Positions 50,721-59,743 of a stretch of DNA of 64,000 nucleotides are shown here, piece by piece. The translations under genes and the position numbers were made by a program. This DNA comes from JAKIVR01 sp035933635. Lineage in GTDB: Archaea > Thermoplasmatota > Thermoplasmata > Lutacidiplasmatales > UBA184. The notes under the pieces are model-generated. The model worked only from the letters and a program-made list of their open reading frames with translations. It did not search any database and was not told the origin of the DNA. Each line of letters begins with the position of its first letter. Position 1 is the first letter of the stretch. The DNA lies in the NCBI GenBank assembly GCA_035933635.1, contig DASYYY010000021.1, positions 434,001-498,000 on the forward strand. The letters are read 5' to 3'.

Positions 50721-51526
50721 GTGGGGCTCCCGGTCGGCAGGTCGAACGAGAGCCCCATGCCCGTCCACGTGGCGCTGTAGGTGCCGCCCGCGGGGCTGCA
50801 CGAGTTCCCCGAGGGCAAGTAGACCGTCGGAGACGACTGGTAGGTGGCCTGGGAGGGGGCATCGACCGGGACGCGCACGCTGCCGCAGGCGGCACCCCCG
50901 GCGGCATGGGCGGTCAGCGTCAGGTTGCCGGCAAGGTCCAGAGGCGAATGGTTGGAGAAACTGAACGTCGCGTTCTCCACCCACGTACCATTAGGTAGCC
51001 TCGCGGGGGCCGAGAACGACGCGTTGAAACCATGGAACGGGGCGCCCCACGCGTAGGTGCTGTTGGAGGAGAGGGCGATGCCCACCAGTCCGGCGTAGGT
51101 CGCGTTGACCCACACCATCCACGGCAACGACGAGTCGTTGACCAGGAGCGACCTGGACGCGCCCAGGTCCTCGAGAGCGATCGGCAAAGAGATCGTCAGG
51201 GTACGGACCGACCCGCCGGGGATGTCCACCGCTCCCGACCGGCCGGCCAGCCACGGCGTACCGTCGGGGTGGGCGAGGTGGCTGACGATCGTGAGATGGC
51301 TGATCGCGAACGGCCCGGGATCGGAGACATTGAATCCCGAGCGTATCTCGAGCGTGTCGCCGGGTCCGGTCGTCACCGAGGTCCCCGAGGTGCCGGAGTT
51401 CGTCACCTGCGAGGCGTATACCACCGCGGCGGCGACGTAGAGCAGCAGGACGACCAGGACGACCGTTCCGATCAGGAAGAAGACGCGTGCGAGCCGAAGC
51501 GAAAGTGGTCGGCGCGTTCCGGTCAT
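50717..51526 (-). CDS. Single-pass exported domain protein, cassette 2 gene B
   Basis: A 269-residue protein with a basic N-terminus, one anchor segment (about residues 15-38) and an extracytoplasmic domain rich in NxS/T sites. It shares NATYAG, YAWGAPF, ENATFSFSN, AGNLTL and a late Cys pair with the protein at 23431-24258, so the two are paralogues. It precedes a four-TM gene by a 4-base overlap just as there. Function unknown. Confidence 0.68.
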   Translation of the reverse strand: MTGTRRPLSLRLARVFFLIGTVVLVVLLLYVAAAVVYASQVTNSGTSGTSVTTGPGDTLEIRSGFNVSDPGPFAISHLTIVSHLAHPDGTPWLAGRSGAVDIPGGSVRTLTISLPIALEDLGASRSLLVNDSSLPWMVWVNATYAGLVGIALSSNSTYAWGAPFHGFNASFSAPARLPNGTWVENATFSFSNHSPLDLAGNLTLTAHAAGGAACGSVRVPVDAPSQATYQSSPTVYLPSGNSCSPAGGTYSATWTGMGLSFDLPTGSPT

Positions 51527-51698
51527 GATCAGCTAACGACGTCTCGGGCCCCGCACACTTCGGAGCGTGCGGGCCCGGGCACCATCGATGGCGAGGTAGG
51601 TCGGGGGGCTTGGTCTTTCGCTTCCCACCTGTTCCGCCCCCCGTCACGCGAGGGCGGGTCACGCCGACGGATCGCTCCGTCGAGGCGGCTAGCAAATC

Positions 51699-51734
51699 AT
51701 TATATAGTAACATAAACTTACAGTTATCGTAAGT
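51699..51734 (+). promoter_or_regulatory. Hsp20 promoter with palindromic operator candidate
   Basis: ATTATATAG (51699-51707) is a strong TATA box. It is followed by a six-base inverted repeat, ACTTAC (51716-51721) and GTAAGT (51729-51734), separated by AGTTATC, lying where transcription should start. A repressor bound there would block initiation, as archaeal heat-shock repressors of the Phr type do; the identity of the regulator is inference. Confidence 0.6.
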
Positions 51735-51753
51735 CCACTCGGACGAGGAACCC

Positions 51754-52248
51754 ATGACCGAAACCAAGATCTCCGGATCGGGCAACGAGACCGCCATCGC
51801 GCCGAACGCACCCCAGGACCTCTGGTCCCAATTTGACGAACTGTTCGAGCAGTTCCACCAGAACTTCTACTCGAACTTCGGGACCCCGCTGTTCCGCTGG
51901 GCGCCGACCGCTCGCGGAAGTTCGCTCGCGCCGGCGTTCGCCGACGTGGTCGACCAGGGCGAGAAGTTCGAGCTGACCGCCGAGCTCCCCGGGGCGGACA
52001 AGAAGGGGATCGAGGTGACCGTTCAGGGCTCCAGCGTCCTGGTCAAGGCGCGCCACGCCGAGCAGACCCAGGACAAGGGCCAGAACTACTTGCGGCGCGA
52101 GCGAGTCTGGTCGGGGTTCGAGCGAGAGTTTGAACTGCCCGAGCCGATCCGACCCGACGAGGTCACGGCCCATTACGACAACGGCGTGCTCACCGTCTCG
52201 GTCCCCAAGGCGCACCCCGTCGTCGCGAAGCAGGTCGTCGTCCAGTAG
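51754..52248 (+). CDS. Small heat-shock protein, Hsp20/alpha-crystallin
   Basis: A 164-residue chaperone. The N-terminal 60 residues are variable (DLWSQFDELFEQFHQNF). The alpha-crystallin domain includes VDQGEKFELTAELPGADKKG, the LRRERVWSGFEREFELPE strand with the conserved Arg, and YDNGVLTVSVPK. The usual I-x-I anchor is not obvious; the tail ends KQVVVQ. It holds unfolding proteins during heat stress. The promoter carries a palindromic operator candidate and GAGGAA precedes the ATG. Confidence 0.93.
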   Translation: MTETKISGSGNETAIAPNAPQDLWSQFDELFEQFHQNFYSNFGTPLFRWAPTARGSSLAPAFADVVDQGEKFELTAELPGADKKGIEVTVQGSSVLVKARHAEQTQDKGQNYLRRERVWSGFEREFELPEPIRPDEVTAHYDNGVLTVSVPKAHPVVAKQVVVQ

Positions 52249-52467
52249 ACCCGCAGCCCCTCGGGCCGCACGGGCCCGAGGGGAACCGTTTCCCCTTCCA
52301 CCGTTCCCACCCCCGGCCGGTGGGGATCGAAAGCCCCGTTCGGCTCGCCCTTGCTGGACGCCGGTACCCTTTCATCACGGGGCGACGCGAACGCGATGGC
52401 GTGTTCGCCCCCATCGAGGCCGAGCCCGAGGCTTCCGCCCGTGCGGTCTCGACCGCACGGTTCGCGG

Positions 52468-52776
52468 CTATTCGATGTCTATCGCGAGCCCGCTTCCTTG
52501 GGCGCGAATGGGGTAGGATCGGACCGGCCGGGTCGCTGGTCCACGTTTGACCGCGCCGGTGGTCAGGTCGAACTCGGAGCCGTGCCAGGGGCAGGTGACG
52601 TTCGATCCGCTCACCGCCCCTTCCACGAGGGGGCCGCCGACGTGGGTGCACTTCGCATCGATCGCCGCGAGCTGTGAACCGAGGTTGAACACCGCGATCG
52701 AGCGTCCGGCGACTTCCACGAGGATCGCCGCCCCCGGCGGGGGCGGGGACACGTTGGGGAGAGCGTGGGTTGCCAT
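52468..52776 (-). CDS. Rieske-type [2Fe-2S] ferredoxin
   Basis: A 102-residue protein with both cluster motifs, CTHVGGPL (CxH) and CPWHGSEFD (CxxH), and no TM or catalytic domain. It is a soluble electron carrier of the kind paired with oxygenases or nitrite reductase small subunits. No partner oxygenase is adjacent, so its redox partner is unknown. It lies just downstream of the GyrI-like gene on the same strand. Confidence 0.9.
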   Translation of the reverse strand: MATHALPNVSPPPPGAAILVEVAGRSIAVFNLGSQLAAIDAKCTHVGGPLVEGAVSGSNVTCPWHGSEFDLTTGAVKRGPATRPVRSYPIRAQGSGLAIDIE

Positions 52777-52812
52777 GTGGACCTCCTTACCGTTCGGCCC
52801 GCAGTCGGCCGC

Positions 52813-53271
52813 TCACCGCACCACGGCCTGGACCTCGGTGCGGGCCCACGCCTTGGAGTCGGTCCACGGATTCCCGTCGTACACCTCGCGGTACACCCCG
52901 ACGGACTTGATCTCCCCGTCCTTGCGCCGCCACTTCAGCCAGTCGGTCAGTCCGTGGTAGACGACGCGGGCCGAGACGGCGTCCGGGTCGAAGGTGATGC
53001 TGGCGACCCGTGAACCCGGAAGCGTTCGCACTCGCACGTGGCCATCGCCTCTCGCCCGGCCCTTGACCTCGATGGCGACGCGGAACTTGCCCATGGAGGG
53101 TTCGATGAGCATCCACCGCCCGGTCCGGAGCCCTTTGCTGCTCGCCCAGCGAGCGACCCGTTCGAACTCCGTACGGATCCGACCGTCCTTCCACGGACCC
53201 TTCCACTCGTACGTGGCCACCTGAAGGCTCGGTGCGCGTTTGAAACTGAAATCGACCATCCTCTTCGCCAT
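52813..53271 (-). CDS. GyrI-like small-molecule-binding domain protein
   Basis: A 152-residue stand-alone protein with the layout of the GyrI/effector-binding fold: an N-terminal strand with PSLQVATYEWKG, ARWASSKGLRTGRWMLIEP, a mid strand RVAIEVKG and a second half with SITFDPDAVSARVVYHG and SVGVYREVYDG. Such domains bind drugs or cations and are often fused to DNA-binding parts; no such part is present here. Function unknown. Confidence 0.65.
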   Translation of the reverse strand: MAKRMVDFSFKRAPSLQVATYEWKGPWKDGRIRTEFERVARWASSKGLRTGRWMLIEPSMGKFRVAIEVKGRARGDGHVRVRTLPGSRVASITFDPDAVSARVVYHGLTDWLKWRRKDGEIKSVGVYREVYDGNPWTDSKAWARTEVQAVVR

Positions 53272-53553
53272 CGAATCCGGAGAATCGCAGGAAGTAGATG
53301 CGGTTGCGGGTCCGCTCCTGTCCCAGTTTCCCCGCCCTGCCGCACGGGCTGAGGGCCCGCGAGCTTCCCTCTTCCGTCACCGAGCCCGGTTCTGGTCGAA
53401 GGGCGCGATCTCGGTGTCCGCCCGCCCAGGTTACGGGGCCCGAGCGGGGATTTATTCGCCCCGAAGCCTGCTCACAGCCAAAGGAAACCCGCGCAGTTCG
53501 GCGTCGCACCAATCTGTTTTAATCGCCCCACCGCGTTAGCCGCGCCCGTCCAG
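53272..53553. other. Divergent intergenic region with TATA box
   Basis: 280 bases between divergent genes. GTTTTAATC (53516-53524) lies about 30 bases before GTG 53554 and is a likely TATA box for the large secreted protein. Nothing else is supported. Confidence 0.4.
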
Positions 53554-56500
53554 GTGAGTGCCTTGTCGAGCAGTTTTTTTCCGTCGGTAGACCGCCCCGA
53601 ACGAACGCCGGGTTCGTCCCCCCGGACCGCGCGCTGGCTGACCGCGCTGTTCGGCATGGTCGCGGTCCTCGCGTTGATCCCGGCGTTCGCCTCCGGAGCT
53701 CCGGTGCATGCCGCGCCCGCCCCCCTCGGTGTGCATACTGGCGAGGTCGCGGTTGCCGCTCCCGGCGCCGGTACCGGGTCGTCGAACCTGGTGTCGAACC
53801 CACGGCTGGCGAGCCTGCCGGCGCCGACCATGGGCCACTTCACCATCCCCGGACCCCACCCCGCCTCGTGGGGGACCGCCGGGATCCCCCCCGGGTGGGA
53901 AGCGCTCCTTCCGTCGCCTTCGGCGTCCAGCCCGTCGTCCTCCTGGGGTTCCAGCACTCCCAATTGGCTCAACCGCTTCTGCGCCGGGATTTGGCCCGGC
54001 TTTGACAGCGTCTGGGGCAGCAACCCCCAGAGCGCCTACGGCTCCGGTTGCTACGGCCACGACGAACCGGGCATCCAATTCTATTCCACCCTGCCGGGCA
54101 GCGGCGGGAACGTCACCTGGAACGTGACGCTGCCGGTCGACCGGGCGCCGACGATGAACCAGTCCGACCTCTACTCGGCGATGTGGTTCGGTATGGCGCT
54201 CCACGACCCCGGCTCCTGGATCGACCAGTGTTTCCTTGAGCTCCAGTTCTATCCGGACCAGCTCTGGACCAACCCCGGGCCGATCTACCCCAACTACACG
54301 GTCAACGGCGCCTGGATCGGCGCGGCCGTTGCTTGGCACATCGACGTCAACGGGAACGAGGACCCGTGCTTCTACGAGCCGCTCTACCTGAATGGAACGC
54401 CGGGGCCGGCCTACCTGAACATGACCCAGGGCGACCGGATCTCCGTGACCATGACGGGCTGGCAGAGCAACCCGCTCGGCGAGCTGGTCTCGATACACGA
54501 CCTGAGCGCCCACCAGCGCTCGTTCGTCCGGCTCTACGACACGGCCGGTGGCTACCCGCTCAACCCGGCCTATTCCACGAACTCCTACCCGGCCGCCTTC
54601 CAGTGGACGCCCGGCGGGGAGTATCCGGTGGTCTTCGCGTTCGAGACGGGACACGCCGGCAACCCGTCCTGGCCCTCGAACAACTCCTACGGCGGGTGCA
54701 GCGGCGGCCCGAAGTCCACCCCGACGGACCCGGGCGCCCCGTGCCCCAGCTACGACCCCGGCTCGTGGGCGAACGACACGCGGAGCCCGTGGCACATCGA
54801 CGCGCCCACGTTCTTCAACGCCCGCGCCAAGGAGATCTCCAACCAGGTCGCGTTCACGCAGCCCGAGGGCGGGATGAACCTCGTCGACCAGACGAGCAAC
54901 GGTGTCTGCGTGCCCGCGGAGGGCTCGGCCTGGTGCAGCTATCCGTGGTACAGCTACTACTGCGGCGCCCACACCTTCGAATTCGGCGCCCTCGACTATC
55001 CGGGGGTCACCACCGACTTCGGCAAGTTCACGCAGTTCGACCGTAACCTCGCCGAGAACGCGATGGAGCTCGGCTTCTTCCCGCCCACCAACTTCACGGT
55101 CCCGAGTTGCACGGGCACCGGGAGCACCGTGAGCGTGGGCAGCACCTCGGCGTCGGCCGGCTCGGCGTACTTCCTGTCGCACGACTACGCGGCGGCTACG
55201 GCGGTCCGCGGGGTGAGCGACGGTGAGTACTCGCTGAGCGCGATCCCGACCGCGGGGGAGTTCTTCTCGCACTGGACGACCACCGGTGGCGTCTCGGTCA
55301 CGTTGGCCAACAGCGAGTGGACCACCATCGACGTCACCGGCTCCGGCTCGGTGACGGCCGCCTTCACCCGGCACCCGGCGCTGACCACCGTGACCTTCAA
55401 TGACCTTCCCGGATCCGGCCGGGTCGGGCTGACCGCCTCGTTCTTCCAGGTCGGCGCCGGCCTGTCGCTGGCGACGATCCCGAACGGCGGATCCTACGCC
55501 CTCCCACCCGGAGTCTACTCCATCGAAGGCTACGCTCCCGTCGGCTACAACTTCTCGTCGTGGAGCTCGGCCAGCTCGGGCGTCCAGATCGCCGCCCCGG
55601 GTTTCCCCGTGACCTGGCTGACGGTCACCGGATCGGCCACCACGGCGACCGTCACGGCGCACGATGTGCGGTCGGTCGACCTGACCACGCTCGGGATCTA
55701 CGTCGTCGGCAGCGGAAGCTGGAGGGTCGGCGCCCTGACGGTCACGAACGCCGGCGGCGGCTTCAACTTCGGCCAGATGACGATGCACGTCGGGACCTAC
55801 GCCTCGACGATCACGCCGGCCCGGGGAACGCTCGCGACGACGATCCTGTACGGGACGTCGATCGTGATGGTGAACTTCTCGATGCACTCGCTCGTGATGC
55901 TCGAGAATGCGACGCCGCTGCTGGAGGTGATCTTCACCGCACCGGCCCACCTGACGTTCAGCTCGACCCCCGCCGCCGGCGGCCAGCTCGAGCTCGTGGG
56001 TTCGGCCGGTCCGCCGCAGCTGCTGTCGAGCGGCACGACGGCGCTGATCCCGCAAGGCGTGTACGAGGCCGTCGGTGTGCCCAACGACGGTTACGCGTTC
56101 CTCGGTTGGTCGTCGAGCAACTCGACGACGATCGCGATCTCGTCGACCACCTCGGTCGCCACGATCGTGACCGTGGCCGGCAGCGGCACGCTGACGGCAT
56201 CGTTCGTCAAGGCGGCGCACTCGATGCGGCTCGGTTTCATCGTCAGGCCCAACGCCGGTAGGGTCCTGTTCAACGCCCAGAACCTCTACCTATCCGGGGC
56301 GTCCAACGGATCGCTCGGCGGGGGGCAGTACCTGGTGAGCGCGGTACCGGCTCCGGGCTGGTCGTTCGTCGGCTGGGCCGCATCGGGGCACGTCTCGTTC
56401 GTGACGTCGAGCTCCGGGGCCACCGCGATCGTCCTGGTCACGGGCGGGGGCACCCTAACGGCGGTGCTCCATCGGACGCTCGTCGCGGTGACGTTCGTCG

Positions 56501-56727
56501 CGTACAACCCGAGCGGCTCCGGCGCGAGCCCCGCGGTCCTGTCGGTCGCCGGCCACCATCTGCACTCGGGTGAGACGATCTACGTCCCGATGGGCACGCA
56601 CGCGATCGTGCTGACGAGCTCACACGCGTTGCTCCGCTGGGAGGTCACTCCGGGCCTGACGGTGGGAACGGGCACCAGCACGACGCTCGACGTCGGCGGC
56701 GCGGGCACCGTCTACGCCGTCCTCTGA
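53554..56727 (+). CDS. Large secreted protein with InlB-type B-repeats
   Basis: A 1057-residue protein with a signal peptide (TALFGMVAVLALIPAFASGAP). Residues of about 90-525 form a Cys- and Trp-rich globular domain (CAGIWPGFDSVWG, CYGHDEPGIQFYS, DQCFLELQFYP, CSGGP, YYCGAHTFEFG) that I do not recognise. From about 530 to the end there are five or six beta-rich repeats with GYxFxxWS and TVTGSGTLTASF signatures, typical of divergent InlB B-repeats. No C-terminal anchor is seen. Probably an adhesin or extracellular enzyme. Its TGA is in frame with the following propeller sequence. Confidence 0.75.
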   Translation: MSALSSSFFPSVDRPERTPGSSPRTARWLTALFGMVAVLALIPAFASGAPVHAAPAPLGVHTGEVAVAAPGAGTGSSNLVSNPRLASLPAPTMGHFTIPGPHPASWGTAGIPPGWEALLPSPSASSPSSSWGSSTPNWLNRFCAGIWPGFDSVWGSNPQSAYGSGCYGHDEPGIQFYSTLPGSGGNVTWNVTLPVDRAPTMNQSDLYSAMWFGMALHDPGSWIDQCFLELQFYPDQLWTNPGPIYPNYTVNGAWIGAAVAWHIDVNGNEDPCFYEPLYLNGTPGPAYLNMTQGDRISVTMTGWQSNPLGELVSIHDLSAHQRSFVRLYDTAGGYPLNPAYSTNSYPAAFQWTPGGEYPVVFAFETGHAGNPSWPSNNSYGGCSGGPKSTPTDPGAPCPSYDPGSWANDTRSPWHIDAPTFFNARAKEISNQVAFTQPEGGMNLVDQTSNGVCVPAEGSAWCSYPWYSYYCGAHTFEFGALDYPGVTTDFGKFTQFDRNLAENAMELGFFPPTNFTVPSCTGTGSTVSVGSTSASAGSAYFLSHDYAAATAVRGVSDGEYSLSAIPTAGEFFSHWTTTGGVSVTLANSEWTTIDVTGSGSVTAAFTRHPALTTVTFNDLPGSGRVGLTASFFQVGAGLSLATIPNGGSYALPPGVYSIEGYAPVGYNFSSWSSASSGVQIAAPGFPVTWLTVTGSATTATVTAHDVRSVDLTTLGIYVVGSGSWRVGALTVTNAGGGFNFGQMTMHVGTYASTITPARGTLATTILYGTSIVMVNFSMHSLVMLENATPLLEVIFTAPAHLTFSSTPAAGGQLELVGSAGPPQLLSSGTTALIPQGVYEAVGVPNDGYAFLGWSSSNSTTIAISSTTSVATIVTVAGSGTLTASFVKAAHSMRLGFIVRPNAGRVLFNAQNLYLSGASNGSLGGGQYLVSAVPAPGWSFVGWAASGHVSFVTSSSGATAIVLVTGGGTLTAVLHRTLVAVTFVAYNPSGSGASPAVLSVAGHHLHSGETIYVPMGTHAIVLTSSHALLRWEVTPGLTVGTGTSTTLDVGGAGTVYAVL

Positions 56728-56931
56728 GCCTTCGAGCCCGGGGAGTCGGCGACGAGGCGAACCCCTTCCCCCTCTTCGGAGGGACCACGACGATCCTCCC
56801 GGGCGGCGCCCGGCGGTGCCGGGGTCGTCCTGGCGGCGATTGCGGTCGTAGCGATCCTGACTCTGACCCCGACGTGGATCCTCGGCCCGATCGCGACGGT
56901 CCGCGCCGGGGCCCGCCTCGATGCGACATCG

Positions 56932-58287
56932 GTGCTGGCGGCCTGCCCCGGGGCGGACTGGCCGACCTACATGGGCAATGTCGAGCGCCAGGCCAATGCC
57001 TTCTCCGAGACGGCGATATCGGCCCGTAGTGCTCCAGGACTTCGCTTGCTCTGGAACTACTCCACCGGAGCCGATGTGAGCGCCTCACCGGCGCTCGTTC
57101 GTGGAGTGGTGTATATCGGAGCGCACAACGGCGAGTTCTTCGCGCTCCGGGCGGCGAGCGGCGCTCTCGTGTGGAAGAACTTCCTCGGGATCGACACGCT
57201 GCTCAACCGAACGAACGGCGTCGCGTCCTCGGCGACCGTGGCCGGCGGCGTCGTCTACGTCGGCGGCGGCAACTCCTCGTGGTACGCGGTCTCGGCGAAG
57301 AACGGCACCATCCTGTGGAACGTGACGACCGGCAACATCAGCCAGGGCTACTTCAACTGGGCGAGCCCGCTCCTGGCCAACGGCGATGCCTACATCGGCA
57401 TCGCGAGCAAGGGCGACATGCCGCTCGTCTACGGTGGCCTCCTGCAGGTCTCGCTCGCGACGCACGCCAAGTTGCGTTTCTTCAACACCACGGCCGCGGG
57501 GACGCTGGGAGCGAGCATCTGGACCTCGCCGGCCCTGGACCCGACGACCCACACCGTGTTCGTGACCACCGGCAACCCCGGCCCCGGCCCGAACGGGTCG
57601 GTCTGGGGCCAGGCGATCCTCGGCCTCGGTGGCCGGGCCCTCAAGCTGGTCGGGCACTGGACGGTGCCGGCGAACCAGAGCGTCACGGACGGCGACTTCG
57701 GCGCGACGCCGACGGTCTTCAACGCCCCCAACGGCACCCCGATGGTTGCGGCCGCGAACAAGAACGGGATCGTCTACGCTTGGGACCAGGCCCATCTGGC
57801 CTCCGGTCCGGTCTGGGAGCGGACCGTGGCCTACGCTTCCGGGGCCAAGGGCCTGCCCAATCTTGGGCCGAGCTCCTGGAGCCCCGGCGCGCTCTATGTC
57901 GGCAGCTCGCTCACCTCGATCGGCGGCGTCAACTATTCCGGTTCGGTCCGGGCCTTTGATGCCGCCAACGGGACCCTTCGGTGGGTGAAGGCCGAGCCGA
58001 ACGGGGCCGTGCTCGGCGCTCCCGTGTACGCGAACGGCCTGCTGATCGTCGGTGCGGGGGACGTTCTCCAGGTCCTCAACGCCTCGAGCGGCGCGACGCT
58101 CTTCCATTACACCACGACCACCGGCGGCCGATTCCAGGGCCCGGCGGCGGTCGCCCACGGTGAGATCGTCATCGGGGCGAGCGACGGACGGGTCTACGCC
58201 TTCGGGGTCACGACCTGCCGGCCCGGGCTCGCCGCGCCCGACCCGGTACCCGACTTGGTCGCGCCGGTTTCGGCGCGCCCGGAGTGA
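56932..58287 (+). CDS. Secreted PQQ-type beta-propeller protein
   Basis: A protein of at least 451 residues with about seven or eight blades of the PQQ/quinoprotein dehydrogenase type: GADVSASPALVRGVVYIGAH, GVASSATVAGGVVYVGGG, ASPLLANGDAYIG, GATPTVFNAPNG, GAPVYANGLLIVGAG and GPAAVAHGEIVIGASDGRVYAF. GTG 56932 is the first usual start codon, but the same frame is open back to 56728 and encodes a good signal peptide (VVLAAIAVVAILTLTPTWIL) before it. Start undetermined. It may be redox or purely structural; PQQ ligands are not certain. Confidence 0.78.
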   Translation: MLAACPGADWPTYMGNVERQANAFSETAISARSAPGLRLLWNYSTGADVSASPALVRGVVYIGAHNGEFFALRAASGALVWKNFLGIDTLLNRTNGVASSATVAGGVVYVGGGNSSWYAVSAKNGTILWNVTTGNISQGYFNWASPLLANGDAYIGIASKGDMPLVYGGLLQVSLATHAKLRFFNTTAAGTLGASIWTSPALDPTTHTVFVTTGNPGPGPNGSVWGQAILGLGGRALKLVGHWTVPANQSVTDGDFGATPTVFNAPNGTPMVAAANKNGIVYAWDQAHLASGPVWERTVAYASGAKGLPNLGPSSWSPGALYVGSSLTSIGGVNYSGSVRAFDAANGTLRWVKAEPNGAVLGAPVYANGLLIVGAGDVLQVLNASSGATLFHYTTTTGGRFQGPAAVAHGEIVIGASDGRVYAFGVTTCRPGLAAPDPVPDLVAPVSARPE

Positions 58288-58537
58288 CCGGTCCATCGAC
58301 CGGTGTTCCGGTTCGCCAGCGCGACGCAGCCGATTGCTTCACGGAGCCCCCTCAACGGGGGAAAGGCGCGACAATTCGACCCCGTACGGGGCCCTTGTTG
58401 GCGTGGACCGCGCGCCCGGAACTGCTGGATCACCGTTGGGCGCGTCGACCGGACCGGTTGGGAGCGCCACCGTCGGAGACGGCGGAAGAAACGCCCGAAT
58501 CCGAAGGTATATCATCGATGTTCCGAGAGGGAAGCGC
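58288..58537. other. Gap before the Fic gene
   Basis: 250 bases with no gene supported. ACCGGT repeats near 58290-58303 could form a small hairpin. GTATATC (58507-58513) lies about 26 bases before ATG 58538 and is the likely TATA box of the Fic gene. Confidence 0.35.
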
Positions 58538-59743
58538 ATGGCCGCACCGGCGGCCAAGTACGGCCACTGCCACGTCCGGTACCCCGTCGAGTACCGGTCG
58601 AAGGTGCCGTTCCGGCCGGAGGTGACCGCCCCGCTCGACTTCGCCGCGCGGGTCGCGGAAATCTTCGCGCTCGATCGGGAACTCGACCGCGCCGTGCTTG
58701 GCTTGGAGCAGTACGCCACGCTGCTGTCCGAGAGCGCCGAGGCCTACCTGACGCGCGGGGAGCTCCACGCCGAACCGCGTGCGGGAGCCTCGCCGCACTC
58801 GGCCGGCGCGGCCTCGCCGTGGGCGGGAGGCGCCGCTCGGCGGCAGTTCCTGCTGAACGAGCTCCAGTTCCTTCGTGAGAGCCACCGTTACCGGCCGCCC
58901 TGGAGCGTCCCCCTCGTCCAAGAGGCCCACGCGCGCCTGACCCGGGGGTTGGGCCCCCATGCGCGGCCCGGGGAGTTCCGCGAGGTCCCCTTGTTGTTGC
59001 GCAGCCCCTCCGGGGAGCCGATCTACCGGGCAGCACCGCCGGAGAAGATCCGCGGCGAGCTCGACGAGCTGTTGGACTGGGTGGACCGATTCGGTCCGAC
59101 GCTGAATCCCGTGGTGCCGGCCACCGTGCTCCTCCAGGGGTTCAACAGCATCCAGCCGTTCGCCGACGGGAACGCCTCGGTGGGCCGAGTGATGGCCCGG
59201 CTCTACCTTCACCTGGCCGGATTGTCGAACGCGGAGCTCGTGCCGTTCGTCGAGGCGCGGCCCGCCGAGGCCCCACTTCGCCAGCGGCTGGCGCTGTGGA
59301 CCGAGTCGACGAACTCCTACCTCGAGCTGATCGATTACTCGACCGACGCGATGCTCCAGGCCTACCAGCTCGCCGCGCACCGGTGGCTGGCCCCCTCGGC
59401 CGGCGGCGATGAGATGGAGGAGACCGCGCTCCGCTTGCTCGGCCGAGCCCGTCGCCACCCGAACTGGTTCTCAGCGCACGAGGCGTCCGGTTGGGTCGGG
59501 GGTCGTAGCACGTCGACCGTCATCCGGCACCTCAACGACCTGGTCGGTGATGGTCTGCTCGAGTCGATGGGGAAGACGCGCGCCAAGCGCTACCGCGCCC
59601 TCGGCTTCTCGACCGCACTGCCCGGCCTGGTCGAGCGATTCACCGTGCACCGGCTGCCGCCGCCGGGACGCCCACGAGCGCGGGCGGCCCTCGGCATTGC
59701 GCCGGCCGCGGCGGGAACCGGACGCCGGGGCACCTACTCCTGA
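58538..59743 (+). CDS. Divergent Fic-domain protein with winged helix
   Basis: A 401-residue protein with the Fic/DOC layout: an N-terminal helical part (LEQYATLLSESAEAYL), LLDWVDRFGP, the core loop NSIQPFADGNASVGRVMARLYL, and a C-terminal winged helix (STSTVIRHLNDLVGDGLLES). The AMPylation motif HPFxDGNGRxGR is altered to QPFADGNASVGR: the catalytic His is Gln and GR is AS. So AMP transfer is unlikely unless another chemistry is used. Leaderless ATG 58538. Overlaps the convergent AbrB-like gene by 10 bases. Confidence 0.78.
   Translation: MAAPAAKYGHCHVRYPVEYRSKVPFRPEVTAPLDFAARVAEIFALDRELDRAVLGLEQYATLLSESAEAYLTRGELHAEPRAGASPHSAGAASPWAGGAARRQFLLNELQFLRESHRYRPPWSVPLVQEAHARLTRGLGPHARPGEFREVPLLLRSPSGEPIYRAAPPEKIRGELDELLDWVDRFGPTLNPVVPATVLLQGFNSIQPFADGNASVGRVMARLYLHLAGLSNAELVPFVEARPAEAPLRQRLALWTESTNSYLELIDYSTDAMLQAYQLAAHRWLAPSAGGDEMEETALRLLGRARRHPNWFSAHEASGWVGGRSTSTVIRHLNDLVGDGLLESMGKTRAKRYRALGFSTALPGLVERFTVHRLPPPGRPRARAALGIAPAAAGTGRRGTYS

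Noticed and set aside
53536..56220. 894-residue frame on the minus strand
   Set aside because: It is an Arg/Gly/Val-rich shadow of the large secreted-protein gene, caused by high GC; it has no family motif and the plus strand has signal peptide and repeats.
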